From a virus, in IMG/VR virus record IMGVR_UViG_3300023184_000026, positions 1 through 64,000 of that record: DNA of 64,000 nt; one strand, written 5' to 3'. How positions within the stretch are numbered: position 1 is the stretch's first letter; every line of letters begins with the position of its first letter. The translations under genes were made by a program, and so were the position numbers. The notes under the pieces were generated by a model. It was not told where the DNA came from. It saw nothing but the letters and a program-made list of their open reading frames with translations, and did not search any database. Below, piece by piece: positions 1 through 9,643 of this stretch.

Positions 1-445
1 GTGGTTCTTCTGGCACAGCAGGAACAAGTGGATCTTCTGGAACAAGTGGAACGAGCGGTACTGACGGCACAAGTGGTTCGTCTGGCACAGCTGGAACGTC
101 AGGTTCAAGTGGCGCATCAGGAACAAGCGGTTCGTCTGGCACAGCCGGAACATCGGGTATAAGCGGCACAGCAGGAACAAGTGGATCTTCTGGCACAAGT
201 GGTTCTTCTGGTACAAGCGGTTCAAGTGGCGCATCAGGAACAAGTGGTTCGTCTGGCACAAGTGGTTCTTCTGGCACAGCAGGAACAAGTGGATCTTCTG
301 GAACAAGTGGAACGAGCGGTACTGACGGCACAAGTGGTTCGTCTGGCACAGCTGGAACGTCAGGTTCAAGTGGCGCATCAGGAACAAGCGGTTCGTCTGG
401 CACAGCCGGAACATCGGGTATAAGCGGCACAGCAGGAACAAGTGG
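1..445 (+). repeat. Long direct repeat in collagen-like coding region
   Basis: Bases 1-184 recur, by eye without mismatch, at 262-445. The period is 261 bp, which is 87 codons and keeps the frame. It is a recent in-frame duplication inside the Gly-Ser-Thr shaft; shorter related units continue to about base 795. Confidence 0.8.
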
Positions 446-1664
446 TTCTTCTGGTACATCGGGTTCAAGTGGCGCATCAGGAACAAGTGGTTCGTCTGGC
501 ACAGCTGGAACATCAGGTTCAAGTGGCGCATCAGGAACAAGTGGTTCGTCTGGCACAGCTGGAACAAGTGGCTCTTCTGGTACAAGTGGAACATCTGGTA
601 TAAGTGGCTCTTCTGGTACAAGTGGAACAAGTGGATCGTCTGGAATAAGCGGTTCAAGTGGAACATCTGGTATAAGTGGAACAAGTGGATCGTCTGGAAT
701 AAGCGGCACAGCTGGAACAAGTGGTTCAAGTGGCACAAGCGGTGCCGCAGGAACAAGTGGCTCTTCTGGTACAAGTGGAACAAGTGGATCTTCCGGAATA
801 GGTTTCAATACCATAAACAATGCTGGTGCGGGCAGAGTAATTCTTTCTGATGGCTCTGTTAATGCAGCAACCGCGTCCGCAAATCTTGTATATTCAAACA
901 ATAATTTTTCAATTACTGGCAGTGTTGTTGTAACTGGTTCACTTGCTGTATCCGGAGGTTTTAGTGTTTCTGGCGACAGCGGCAGTGTAATGTTTTCTGG
1001 TAATGCCGATACATTTGAATTTACTGGATCAATGTTGGTGAATGGTAGTATTGTAGTAACAGGCAGTATCAACGGAAATGTTTCTGGTTCATTGTTTGGT
1101 ACATCCAGTTATGCTATAACCGCAGCAACAGCTTCATATGTTCTTAATGCTGTAAGTAGTTCATTTGCTACATCTGCATCATTCTCTCAAACATCAAGTT
1201 TGGCCAGAACAGCCTCTTATATAGCATGGGCAAATGTAGATGAAATAGCAACAGACATATTTGTTGGTACATCAAGTTATGCAACGCTGGCAAGAACAGC
1301 AAGTTATGTAAATAATGCTATATCAGCTTCATATGTTCTGCAATCAGTCAGTGCATCATTTGCTACTACGGCAAGTTATGCAATGAACAGTGGCGCGGGT
1401 GGTACAACTTTAATTTCGGGTTCTACCTACTATATCACCAGCAGTTGGGCACAAACAGCTTCATATGCTAATACAGCAAGTTATATTGTTTGGGCAAATG
1501 TATATGAAAATAATACAGACACATTCTTGGGTACATCAAGTTTTGCTATATCAGCATCATTTGCTATATCAGCTTCGTTTTCACAAACAGCAAGTTATGT
1601 TCTTAATGCAGTAAGTAGTTCATTTGCTATTACATCAAGTTATATTGATGGTGGGTTCTATTAA
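1..1664 (+). CDS. Collagen-like tail fibre, 5' end missing
   Basis: The reading frame is open from base 3 to the stop at 1662-1664, so the gene begins before the window; the ATG at 990 is only an internal Met. The first ~265 residues are Gly-X-Y triplets made almost wholly of G, S, T and A (GTSGSSGTAG type), a collagen-like shaft without proline. From about base 795 it changes to a beta-rich fibre region with short repeats of the type ITGSVVVTGSLAVSG, then GTSSYA/TASYVLNAVSSSFA repeats typical of phage fibre stalks. It ends in YIDGGFY. Neighbouring genes are also adhesins, so a receptor-binding or whisker fibre is likely. No C-terminal chaperone is visible. Family assignment rests on composition and repeat pattern, not on a named domain. 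Confidence 0.85.
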   Translation, partial: GSSGTAGTSGSSGTSGTSGTDGTSGSSGTAGTSGSSGASGTSGSSGTAGTSGISGTAGTSGSSGTSGSSGTSGSSGASGTSGSSGTSGSSGTAGTSGSSGTSGTSGTDGTSGSSGTAGTSGSSGASGTSGSSGTAGTSGISGTAGTSGSSGTSGSSGASGTSGSSGTAGTSGSSGASGTSGSSGTAGTSGSSGTSGTSGISGSSGTSGTSGSSGISGSSGTSGISGTSGSSGISGTAGTSGSSGTSGAAGTSGSSGTSGTSGSSGIGFNTINNAGAGRVILSDGSVNAATASANLVYSNNNFSITGSVVVTGSLAVSGGFSVSGDSGSVMFSGNADTFEFTGSMLVNGSIVVTGSINGNVSGSLFGTSSYAITAATASYVLNAVSSSFATSASFSQTSSLARTASYIAWANVDEIATDIFVGTSSYATLARTASYVNNAISASYVLQSVSASFATTASYAMNSGAGGTTLISGSTYYITSSWAQTASYANTASYIVWANVYENNTDTFLGTSSFAISASFAISASFSQTASYVLNAVSSSFAITSSYIDGGFY

Positions 1665-1701
1665 AAATTGTAATGAAAATAAATAACGTTACATACATTA
1701 T

Positions 1702-4272
1702 ATGCCGCTCACAATAAAAAGAACAAATCCGGTTGCTGCGGGGAATAATAATTTTCAATTTGCAAGAAGAACTTCAACGGCGGTTGGTAATAGTGTGCTT
1801 TTTAATGGAAGTACTCAATATTTGAGTGTTCCTGGTAGTGCGGCGTTTGCATTCGGAACAGGAAGTTTTACTACAGAATGGTGGCAATATATGACCAGTC
1901 AGCCATCAAACCCTCGTGTATTTTCAATAGGAAATTATCCATCTGCAACAATAGGTGTTAGTATAGAAGGTGGTACTTTTTACGTGTGGGAAAATTCTGG
2001 TGTTAGATTTAGTTATTCATTAACAGCGGACGGATATTTAAATCGCTGGTTACATTTTGCAATATCCAGAAATAACGGAACTACTTCAATTTTTAAAAAT
2101 GGAATTCAAATAGGCGCGTCATATCCTGATACTAATAATATCAATAATACTTCTACCACGTTGTCTATTGGTCAAGAAAGTACGCCGACGGCAAATAGTT
2201 ATTTTCCTGGATATATTAGTAACTTCCGTATCTTAAATGGTACTGCACTTTATACAGCATCATTTACAGTACCAACAGCTCCTCTCACGGCCATAGCAAA
2301 CACATCATTGCTTACATGTAATGCTGCTACAATATTTGATAGCAGTACAAACAATTTTACTATTACTAACAACAATGGTGCAACAGTGTCATCAGTTGTA
2401 CCATTTAATGCTATAGGTTATGGATACAAGTTTAAAAATACTAGCAATGTCGCGAGTGTTTTAGCAGGAACACAAAAAGCAATATTTGGGTATGGAAGTA
2501 CAGGAACTAATACAGCAATAACCAATCTTGTAAGTAATACGGGCGTTGTGGCAACTGATACAGCGGGCGTTGGTACAGCTAGATATCATTTAGCAGCAGC
2601 TGGGTATGGAAATGATAAAGCAATATTTGGATATGGGGTTGTTACTACTTATTCGTCGTTGACCAACCTCGTTAGCAACACGGGCGTTGTAGCAACTGAC
2701 ACAACCGGTGTAGGAACTGCGAGAGCATATCTAGCAGCGGCTGGCTATGGTATAGACAAAGCTATTTTTGGATACGGGGCCGACAATTCGAATGCTTTTT
2801 CAATAACCAATAAAGTGAGCAACACTGGCGTTGTAGCAACTGATACAAGCGGTGTTGGTACTGGTAGATATTGGCCAGCGGCGGCGGGCTATGGAATTGA
2901 TAAAGCAATATTTGGATATGGATCTAGCGGTGGTTTTGTTTCAATGACCAATAAAGTGAGCAACACCGGTGTTGTAGCCACAGACACAACGGGTGTAGGA
3001 TCGGCAAGATATAATCTAGCAGCAGCGGGATATGGCACAGACAAAGCACTATTTGGATATGGAGACGCTAATGGCGTCGCTGTTTCAATGACCAATAAAG
3101 TGAGCAACACCGGCATTGTAGCAACCGACACGACGGGGGTGGGGACTTCAAGGCACCAGTTGGCAGCGGCGGGTTATGGGTCAGACAAAGCAATTTTTGG
3201 ATATGGATATACGAGTGTGGTTCTTTCTATGACAAATCTTGTGAGCAACACGGGTGTGGTGTCAACAGACACAACCGGCGTCGGCACTTCAAGATCTGTT
3301 TTAGCGGCGGCAGGTTTTTCAATAACTACAGTACCAGCACCAAGTGGATTAAAATTTAAGAAAGTATTTGCTGATCCTATTACTGTATACTTAACACAAA
3401 AAGCTATATTTGGATATGGAAATAATGGTAGCAATTTATCAATGACCAATCTGGTTAGTAACACAGGTGTTGTAGCAACTGATACGACAGGTGTTGGTAC
3501 AGCAAGAGGATATCTTGCGGCTGCAAGTTACGGAAATGATAAAGCTGTGTTTGGATATGGAGATAATGGCGTTGGTACTTATTATTCAATGACCAATCTC
3601 GTAAGTAACACGGGTGTTGTAGCAAGTGACACAACAGGTGTTGGTACAGCAAGATCGTATCTAGCGGCAGCGGGTTATGGGTCAGACAAATCTATTTTTG
3701 GATATGGATATACGAGTGCCGCTGTTTCAATGACCAATCTTATTAGTAACACCGGCGTTGTATCCACCGATACAACGGGAGTTGGTACAGTAAGAAATAA
3801 TTTAGCAGCGGCTGGTTATGGGACAAATAAAGCTATATTTGGGTATGGAAGCACAACCGGCGGACTTGGAGGTAACGTGTCGGTGACCAATCTTGTTAGT
3901 AACACGGGTGTTGTAGCAACTGATACGACAGGTGTTGGTACAGCAAGACTAGCATTAGCCGCATCAGGTTATGGCACAGACAAAGCTATATTTGGATATG
4001 GACAACAAAGTGGCGGTTATTCATCAATGACCAATCTTGTCAGTAACACAGGTGTGGTAGCAACTGATACGACAGGTGTTGGTACAGTAAGACAAGGATT
4101 AGCCGCAGCAGGTTATGGAAGTGACAAAGCTATATTTGGATATGGAATTGGAGCCGGTGCGGTTTTATCAATGAGCAACCTCGTTAGTAATACCGGAGTT
4201 GTAGCAACAGACACAGCGGGTGTTGGCACAGCAAGACAATATCCAAAAGCAGCGGGTTATTCATTAACATAA
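1702..4272 (+). CDS. LamG-like plus double six-repeat beta-propeller adhesin
   Basis: This 856-residue protein has two parts. Residues ~33-235 look like a concanavalin/LamG jelly-roll (FNGSTQYLSVPG, then FTTEWWQY, WLHFAISRN and the GYISNFRILNGTALY motif common in phage LamG adhesins). Residues ~257-856 hold two blocks, each with exactly six ~47-residue repeats of the form KAIFGYG...TNLVSNTGVVATDTTGVGTAR..LAAAGYG. The blocks are joined by a ~35-residue linker around base 3310-3400, and each ends in a changed last copy (AAGFSIT, AAGYSLT). Six such beta-rich repeats suggest a six-bladed Kelch-like propeller per block. The same repeat block closes the RCC1 protein at 9655-11979. The likely role is a tail-fibre tip or receptor or glycan-binding protein; ligand unknown. 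Confidence 0.75.
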   Translation: MPLTIKRTNPVAAGNNNFQFARRTSTAVGNSVLFNGSTQYLSVPGSAAFAFGTGSFTTEWWQYMTSQPSNPRVFSIGNYPSATIGVSIEGGTFYVWENSGVRFSYSLTADGYLNRWLHFAISRNNGTTSIFKNGIQIGASYPDTNNINNTSTTLSIGQESTPTANSYFPGYISNFRILNGTALYTASFTVPTAPLTAIANTSLLTCNAATIFDSSTNNFTITNNNGATVSSVVPFNAIGYGYKFKNTSNVASVLAGTQKAIFGYGSTGTNTAITNLVSNTGVVATDTAGVGTARYHLAAAGYGNDKAIFGYGVVTTYSSLTNLVSNTGVVATDTTGVGTARAYLAAAGYGIDKAIFGYGADNSNAFSITNKVSNTGVVATDTSGVGTGRYWPAAAGYGIDKAIFGYGSSGGFVSMTNKVSNTGVVATDTTGVGSARYNLAAAGYGTDKALFGYGDANGVAVSMTNKVSNTGIVATDTTGVGTSRHQLAAAGYGSDKAIFGYGYTSVVLSMTNLVSNTGVVSTDTTGVGTSRSVLAAAGFSITTVPAPSGLKFKKVFADPITVYLTQKAIFGYGNNGSNLSMTNLVSNTGVVATDTTGVGTARGYLAAASYGNDKAVFGYGDNGVGTYYSMTNLVSNTGVVASDTTGVGTARSYLAAAGYGSDKSIFGYGYTSAAVSMTNLISNTGVVSTDTTGVGTVRNNLAAAGYGTNKAIFGYGSTTGGLGGNVSVTNLVSNTGVVATDTTGVGTARLALAASGYGTDKAIFGYGQQSGGYSSMTNLVSNTGVVATDTTGVGTVRQGLAAAGYGSDKAIFGYGIGAGAVLSMSNLVSNTGVVATDTAGVGTARQYPKAAGYSLT
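2470..4270 (+). repeat. Twelve ~141-bp repeats in two blocks of six
   Basis: Each unit begins near AAAGCAATATTTGGATATGG (KAIFGYG). Copies diverge mainly in a 6-12 codon loop after FGYG and in silent sites, while the TNLVSNTGVVATDTTGVGTAR core is nearly fixed. A third six-copy block lies at about 11112-11976, so the repeats are substrates for recombination between two adhesin genes. Confidence 0.85.
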
Positions 4273-4358
4273 CATATTTATGCCATATATACTATTATAC
4301 ATTATATAAAAATATATACTATATTAAAAAAAAAATAAGTTGAAACATATATTATTGA

Positions 4359-4367
4359 ATATTTATA
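4359..4367 (+). promoter_or_regulatory. ATATTTATA box, 4 nt before ATG
   Basis: The 9-mer ATATTTATA is followed by AACA and then the ATG at 4372. The same box with the same 4-nt gap occurs before the genes at 19047, 30929 and 37482, and as ATATTTATT before 45305. It is read here as a candidate late promoter -10 element giving leaderless mRNA; the role is inferred. Confidence 0.5.
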
Positions 4368-4371
4368 AACA

Positions 4372-4683
4372 ATGCCGCAGAACATAATACATTTAAGAAG
4401 TTTAGCTACAGGCTCAATACCAACCACAGCATCTCTTGGTGTGGGTCAATTTGCTATCAATGTACCAGATGGTCGTATATTTTTAAGAAAATCCGGCAGT
4501 GTAAGTGATACTATTGAAACTGTATTTACTTCAAATTCAGATAATAGTGGCAGTTTTAGATTAACAGGTAGTTTGAGTATCAGTGGTAGTATATCTGCTG
4601 ATAGCATCGCGGTAAATCTCGACGGAGGAAATCCAAGTAGTGTATATGGTGGTTCAACACCTATAGATGCTGGTCCAGTATAA
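4372..4683 (+). CDS. Small fibre-associated structural protein
   Basis: A 103-residue protein. Its start reads LATGSIPTTASLGVGQFAINVPDGRIFLRKSG, a pattern seen in short tail-fibre-linked proteins of T4-like phages and similar in logic to the MTD-type N terminus of the next gene (GEIGIELDTNKFKIGNG). The second half carries beta-stalk text (GSFRLTGSLSISGSISADS) like the fibre at 1-1664. It is encoded just before the giant collagen-like fibre and is preceded by the ATATTTATA box. It may be a fibre adaptor or attachment subunit, but no specific function can be named. Confidence 0.7.
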   Translation: MPQNIIHLRSLATGSIPTTASLGVGQFAINVPDGRIFLRKSGSVSDTIETVFTSNSDNSGSFRLTGSLSISGSISADSIAVNLDGGNPSSVYGGSTPIDAGPV

Positions 4684-4717
4684 TATAAAAACAATTTATA
4701 GAAATAAATAAAATCGT

Positions 4718-7700
4718 ATGGCAACACAAATACAATTACGCAGAGGTACAGAAAGTCAATGGACGAACGCCAATCCAGTTTTGATGCAGGGCGAAATTGG
4801 CATTGAACTTGATACAAATAAATTCAAGATTGGTAACGGAGTCACTGCGTGGAATTCTTTATCATATGGCTCCACTTATGGTGGCACAAGTGGAACCAAC
4901 GGTAGTAGCGGTTCAAGTGGAACAAGCGGAGCCAACGGTAGTAGCGGTTCAAGTGGATCAAGCGGTACAAGTGGATCATCGGGTACAAGTGGTACAAGTG
5001 GTTCAAGTGGCACAGCTGGATCAAGTGGCAGCAGTGGTACAAGTGGTGCAGCGGGCACATCTGGTTCAAGTGGAACGTCTGGTGTAACAGGTGCGGGTGG
5101 ATCAAGTGGATCATCGGGTACAAGTGGATCAGCCGGATCAAGTGGCAGCAGTGGATCAGCTGGAACAAGTGGCAGCAGTGGCACATCAGGAACAAGTGGC
5201 ACAGCCGGATCAAGTGGTGCCGGTGGATCATCAGGTTCAAGCGGCACAAGTGGATCAGCTGGATCAAGTGGTTCTTCTGGCACAGCAGGAACATCTGGTT
5301 CAAGTGGTACATCAGGAACAAGCGGCTCTTCTGGAACAAGCGGTACAAGTGGATCATCGGGTTCAAGTGGCACATCTGGTGCAACAGGTGCGGGTGGCAC
5401 AGCTGGTACAAGTGGATCATCGGGTTCAAGTGGCACAGCAGGAACAAGTGGCAGCAGTGGCACAAGTGGCACGGCAGGAACAAGTGGCAGCAGTGGCACA
5501 GCTGGATCAAGTGGCAGCAGTGGCACAAGTGGTGCAGCAGGCGCGGGTGGATCATCGGGTTCAAGCGGTACAAGTGGATCATCGGGTTCAAGTGGCACAG
5601 CAGGAACAAGTGGCAGCAGTGGCACAGCAGGAACAAGTGGCAGCAGTGGCACAGCAGGAACAAGTGGCAGCAGTGGCACAAGTGGTGCAGCAGGTACAAG
5701 TGGCACAGCCGGATCAAGTGGATCGTCTGGTACAAGCGGAACTTCTGGTGTAACAGGTGCCGGTGGATCATCAGGTACAAGTGGTTCAAGTGGCACAAGT
5801 GGAACAAGTGGAACATCAGGCAGCAGTGGCACAAGTGGTGCCGCTGGTGCAGCTGGCACAAGTGGTTCAAGTGGCACAAGTGGAACAAGTGGAACATCAG
5901 GCAGCAGTGGCACAAGTGGTGCCGCTGGTGCAGCTGGCACAAGTGGTTCAAGTGGTGCCGCTGGTGCAGCTGGCACAAGTGGCACAAGCGGTTCAAGTGG
6001 CACAAGTGGAACATCAGGCAGCAGTGGCACAAGTGGTGCAGCTGGTACAGCTGGCACAGGTGGTTCAAGTGGCACAAGTGGAACATCAGGCAGCAGTGGC
6101 ACAAGTGGTGCAGCTGGTACAGCTGGCACAAGTGGCACAAGCGGTTCAAGTGGCACAAGTGGAACATCAGGCAGCAGTGGCACAAGTGGTGCAGCTGGTG
6201 CAGCTGGCACAAGTGGCACAAGCGGTTCAAGTGGCACAAGTGGAACATCAGGCAGCAGTGGCACAAGTGGTGCCGCTGGTGCAGCTGGCACAAGTGGCAC
6301 AAGCGGTTCAAGTGGCACAAGTGGAACATCAGGCAGCAGTGGCACAAGTGGTGCCGCTGGTGCAGCTGGTACAAGTGGCACAAGCGGTTCAAGTGGCACA
6401 AGTGGAACATCAGGCAGCAGTGGCACAAGTGGTGCCGCTGGTGCAGCTGGCACAAGTGGCACAAGCGGTTCAAGTGGCACAAGTGGAACATCAGGCAGCA
6501 GTGGCACAAGTGGTGCCGCTGGTGCAGCTGGTACAAGTGGCACAAGCGGTTCAAGTGGCACAAGTGGAACATCAGGCAGCAGTGGCACAAGTGGTGCCGC
6601 TGGTACAGCTGGCACAGGTGGTTCAAGTGGCACAAGTGGAACATCAGGCAGCAGTGGCACAAGTGGTGCAGCTGGTACAAGTGGCACAAGCGGTTCAAGT
6701 GGCACAAGTGGAACATCAGGCAGCAGTGGCACAAGTGGTGCCGCTGGTACAGCTGGCACAGGTGGTTCAAGTGGCACAAGTGGAACATCAGGCAGCAGTG
6801 GCACAAGTGGTGCAGCTGGTACAGCTGGCACAAGTGGAACATCAGGCAGCAGTGGCACAAGTGGTGCAGCTGGTACAGCTGGCACAAGTGGTTCAAGCGG
6901 CACAAGTGGTGCCGCTGGCGCAGCTGGTACAGCTGGCACATCAGGCAGCAGTGGTACAAGTGGCGCAGCGGGCAGTCCGGGTGGAAATGGTACATCAGGT
7001 TCAAGTGGTACAAGTGGTGCCGCTGGCGCAGCTGGTACAAGTGGCACATCTGGTAGCAGTGGCACAAGTGGTGCCGCTGGCGCAGCTGGTACAAGTGGCA
7101 CATCTGGTAGCAGTGGCACAAGTGGTGCCGCTGGCGCAGCTGGTACAAGTGGCACATCTGGTAGCAGTGGCACAAGCGGTGCCGCTGGCGCAGCTGGTAC
7201 AAGTGGCAGTGCCGGTAGTGCCGGTAGTGCTGGTACATCTGGCAGTGCCGGTAGTGCCGGTAGTGCTGGTAGAACTGGATCAAGTGGCACAAGCGGAGTC
7301 AACGGAGCCAACGGAACCAGTGGATCAAGTGGCACAAGTGGTGCCGCTGGCGCAGCTGGTACAAGTGGCACAAGTGGTTCAAGTGGCACAAGTGGAACAT
7401 CAGGCAGCAGTGGCACAAGTGGTGCAGCTGGTACAGCTGGCACAAGTGGTTCAAGCGGCACAAGTGGTGCCGCTGGCGCAGCTGGTACAGCTGGCACATC
7501 AGGCAGCAGTGGTACAAGTGGCGCAGCGGGCAGTCCGGGTGGAAATGGTACATCAGGTTCAAGTGGTACAAGTGGTGCCGCTGGCGCAGCTGGTACAAGT
7601 GGCACATCTGGTAGCAGTGGCACAAGTGGTGCCGCTGGCGCAGCTGGTACAAGTGGCACATCAGGTTCAAGTGGCACAAGCGGTGCCGCTGGCGCAGCTG

Positions 7701-9265
7701 GTACATCTGGCAGTGCCGGTAGTGCCGGTAGTGCCGGTAGTGCTGGTACATCTGGCAGTGCCGGTAGTGCCGGTAGTGCCGGTAGTGCTGGTAGAACTGG
7801 ATCAAGTGGCACAAGCGGAGTCAACGGAGCCAACGGAACCAGTGGAACCAGTGGATCAAGTGGCACAAGTGGTGCCGCTGGCGCAGCTGGTACAAGTGGT
7901 ACATCAGGCAGCAGTGGCACAAGTGGTGCCGCTGGCGCAGCTGGTACAAGTGGCACATCAGGTTCAAGTGGCACAAGCGGTGCCGCTGGCGCAGCTGGTA
8001 CAAGTGGCACATCAGGCAGCAGTGGTATAAGTGGCGCAGTGGGCAATCCGGGTGCAAATGGTACATCTGGCAGTGCTGGCACAAGCGGTGCCGCTGGCGC
8101 AGCTGGTACAAGTGGCAGTGCTGGCACAAGCGGTGCCGGAACCATATCTGGCGGCACAGCAAATTATGTTGCAAAATTTACCAATGCAACAACAATATCA
8201 AATAGTCAATTATATGACAACGCAACAAATGTTGGTATTAATACAACTACACCAAATGCTAAATTGGATGTATATGGAAATTTTATTGCGACAGGAAGTG
8301 TATCTGCATTTACAACCGGCGATGCCATTAAAGTGCGAGCATCTACCGGAACAACTCAAGTATACGGTACATATCAAAATACAAGTGGTAGACTTGCCGT
8401 TGGAGTTGAAAGTAGTGTAGGCGGCACTATGATAGTAGGGGCACCGGCATATGCTGGGTTTATAGGAGCCAGCGGCGGCACGAACATACTGGCCTTTGGT
8501 ACAGGTGATAATACCAGAATGATTATAGACGGTTCTGGCAATATTGGTATTGGAACAACTACACCAAATGCTAAATTGGATATAACTGGAAATACAATTA
8601 TATCAGGTTCTTCAAACGATACATTGACACTTTATAGAAGCACTGTAGCCGCAACCAGAATCGCGTGCATCAACAGTTTTGGAACGGGTTGGGCTGGTGT
8701 TAGTGGCGCTGGAATGGTGCTTGGTGGACAAGCTGGTATGGCTACCACCATATACGGCGGAGGAGTGGTCGCCGCGTACATAGATACTAGCGGAAATGTA
8801 GCTATTGGAAAAAGTACACCAATCAATGCTAAATTGGATGTAAGTGGCGATACAATAATAACAGGTTCTGCAACTATCACAACATCACTTGGTGTTGGTA
8901 CTGCTGCATCTGCTACAACAGGAGAAATTCGCGCTACAAATAATGTCACTGCTTACTATTCTGATGATCGTCTTAAAAATAATCTTGGTAATATTCCAGA
9001 TTCACTAAATAAAGTATTATCTCTTAATGGATTTTATTTTGAAGCCAATGAAACTGCACAAAATCTTGGTTATACAAAACAAAAAGAAGTGGGTGTATCT
9101 GCTCAACAAGTACAAGCAATATTGCCAGAAATTATTGCACCAGCACCAATTGATTCCAAGTATATGACAGTAAGATATGAAAAACTTATTCCACTACTTA
9201 TTGAAGCAATCAAAGAACAAAATTCTATGATAGTAGATTTGCAGAAAAAAATAAATAGATTATAA
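4718..9265 (+). CDS. Giant collagen-like tail fibre with S74 intramolecular chaperone
   Basis: A 1515-residue fibre. Residues 1-50 (QIQLRRGTESQWTNANPVL, GEIGIELDTNKFKIGNGVTAWNSL) match the N-terminal module known from major-tropism-determinant-like phage fibres. Residues ~53-1145 are collagen-like Gly-X-Y triplets dominated by GTS, GSS and GAA, with almost no proline. Residues ~1150-1400 hold beta-helical stalk repeats, including three copies of a (T)PNAKLD(V/I) motif. The last ~110 residues are a Peptidase_S74-type chaperone: SDDRLKNN at the predicted autocleavage Ser, GVSAQQVQAILPE, and a terminal coiled coil (EAIKEQNSMIVDLQKKINRL). In this family the chaperone drives trimer folding and is then cut off. 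Huge ORFs in other frames here are artefacts of the stop-free repeat. Confidence 0.9.
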   Translation: MATQIQLRRGTESQWTNANPVLMQGEIGIELDTNKFKIGNGVTAWNSLSYGSTYGGTSGTNGSSGSSGTSGANGSSGSSGSSGTSGSSGTSGTSGSSGTAGSSGSSGTSGAAGTSGSSGTSGVTGAGGSSGSSGTSGSAGSSGSSGSAGTSGSSGTSGTSGTAGSSGAGGSSGSSGTSGSAGSSGSSGTAGTSGSSGTSGTSGSSGTSGTSGSSGSSGTSGATGAGGTAGTSGSSGSSGTAGTSGSSGTSGTAGTSGSSGTAGSSGSSGTSGAAGAGGSSGSSGTSGSSGSSGTAGTSGSSGTAGTSGSSGTAGTSGSSGTSGAAGTSGTAGSSGSSGTSGTSGVTGAGGSSGTSGSSGTSGTSGTSGSSGTSGAAGAAGTSGSSGTSGTSGTSGSSGTSGAAGAAGTSGSSGAAGAAGTSGTSGSSGTSGTSGSSGTSGAAGTAGTGGSSGTSGTSGSSGTSGAAGTAGTSGTSGSSGTSGTSGSSGTSGAAGAAGTSGTSGSSGTSGTSGSSGTSGAAGAAGTSGTSGSSGTSGTSGSSGTSGAAGAAGTSGTSGSSGTSGTSGSSGTSGAAGAAGTSGTSGSSGTSGTSGSSGTSGAAGAAGTSGTSGSSGTSGTSGSSGTSGAAGTAGTGGSSGTSGTSGSSGTSGAAGTSGTSGSSGTSGTSGSSGTSGAAGTAGTGGSSGTSGTSGSSGTSGAAGTAGTSGTSGSSGTSGAAGTAGTSGSSGTSGAAGAAGTAGTSGSSGTSGAAGSPGGNGTSGSSGTSGAAGAAGTSGTSGSSGTSGAAGAAGTSGTSGSSGTSGAAGAAGTSGTSGSSGTSGAAGAAGTSGSAGSAGSAGTSGSAGSAGSAGRTGSSGTSGVNGANGTSGSSGTSGAAGAAGTSGTSGSSGTSGTSGSSGTSGAAGTAGTSGSSGTSGAAGAAGTAGTSGSSGTSGAAGSPGGNGTSGSSGTSGAAGAAGTSGTSGSSGTSGAAGAAGTSGTSGSSGTSGAAGAAGTSGSAGSAGSAGSAGTSGSAGSAGSAGSAGRTGSSGTSGVNGANGTSGTSGSSGTSGAAGAAGTSGTSGSSGTSGAAGAAGTSGTSGSSGTSGAAGAAGTSGTSGSSGISGAVGNPGANGTSGSAGTSGAAGAAGTSGSAGTSGAGTISGGTANYVAKFTNATTISNSQLYDNATNVGINTTTPNAKLDVYGNFIATGSVSAFTTGDAIKVRASTGTTQVYGTYQNTSGRLAVGVESSVGGTMIVGAPAYAGFIGASGGTNILAFGTGDNTRMIIDGSGNIGIGTTTPNAKLDITGNTIISGSSNDTLTLYRSTVAATRIACINSFGTGWAGVSGAGMVLGGQAGMATTIYGGGVVAAYIDTSGNVAIGKSTPINAKLDVSGDTIITGSATITTSLGVGTAASATTGEIRATNNVTAYYSDDRLKNNLGNIPDSLNKVLSLNGFYFEANETAQNLGYTKQKEVGVSAQQVQAILPEIIAPAPIDSKYMTVRYEKLIPLLIEAIKEQNSMIVDLQKKINRL
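4880..8145 (+). repeat. Gly-X-Y collagen-like coding repeat array
   Basis: About 3.2 kb of 9-18 bp units (GGCACAAGTGG, GGTTCAAGTGG, GGTGCCGCTGG) with higher-order copies. One unit of about 117 bp ending in GTSGTSGSSGTSGTSGSSG recurs between 5990 and 6800. A block with a unique SPGGNG plus SAGSAG plus RTGSSGTSGVNGANG series occurs twice, at about 6890-7315 and 7450-7845, the second with longer SAG runs. Confidence 0.85.
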
Positions 9266-9379
9266 AAATAATAGAAAAAATAAATCTACCATATATATTG
9301 TAAATTTACAAATACAAATATAGTTATATATAAACAGCAAATATTATCGGCGTTAAAAAAACAAAACAAACAAAACATC

Positions 9380-9604
9380 ATGTCAAGCATACCAGGAATT
9401 TCCGACACACCACCAACACCAGAACAAATTGCAGAAGCTCGTGCCAACGCATTAGCTGCCAGTCATCCAGCATCATGGGTATGGGACGAAACTGCTGTTA
9501 GTTTTGTGCCACCTGTGGCATGGCCAACTGATGGACTGCCTAAGTTATGGGACGAAGCTTCACAATCTTTTATACCGTTTCCGGGGTTTCCGATAACTAG
9601 CTAA
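9380..9604 (+). CDS. Short WDE-repeat protein
   Basis: A 74-residue acidic protein with two related segments, WVWDETAVSFVPPVAWPTDG and KLWDEASQSFIPFPGFP. Similar short 'tail' proteins with W-(D/N)-E-x(3-4)-F/W-x-P units occur beside fibre genes in T4-like cyanophages; that link is from memory. It sits between two adhesin genes after a 114-bp AT-rich gap. Function unknown; probably a small virion or fibre component. Confidence 0.6.
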   Translation: MSSIPGISDTPPTPEQIAEARANALAASHPASWVWDETAVSFVPPVAWPTDGLPKLWDEASQSFIPFPGFPITS

Positions 9605-9643
9605 AAATATATTATAAAATAATAATATACAACACAGGTTATA

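Noticed and set aside
181-423. Short plus-strand ORF rich in Val, Gln and Ala
   Set aside because: It is a frame shadow of the collagen-like fibre whose true frame begins at base 3.
2889-3652. Three minus-strand ORFs inside the propeller gene
   Set aside because: Low-complexity shadows of the KAIFGYG repeats, with no independent signals.
4880-8145. CRISPR array or noncoding satellite
   Set aside because: Regular repeats but fully coding for Gly-X-Y triplets, with no spacer structure.
4842-8157. Very long minus-strand and alternate-frame ORFs (up to ~1090 codons) with Pro/Leu/Val or His/Leu/Cys repeats
   Set aside because: They arise because the Gly-Ser-Thr coding repeat has no stop codon in several frames. 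They lack start signals and any recognisable domain.
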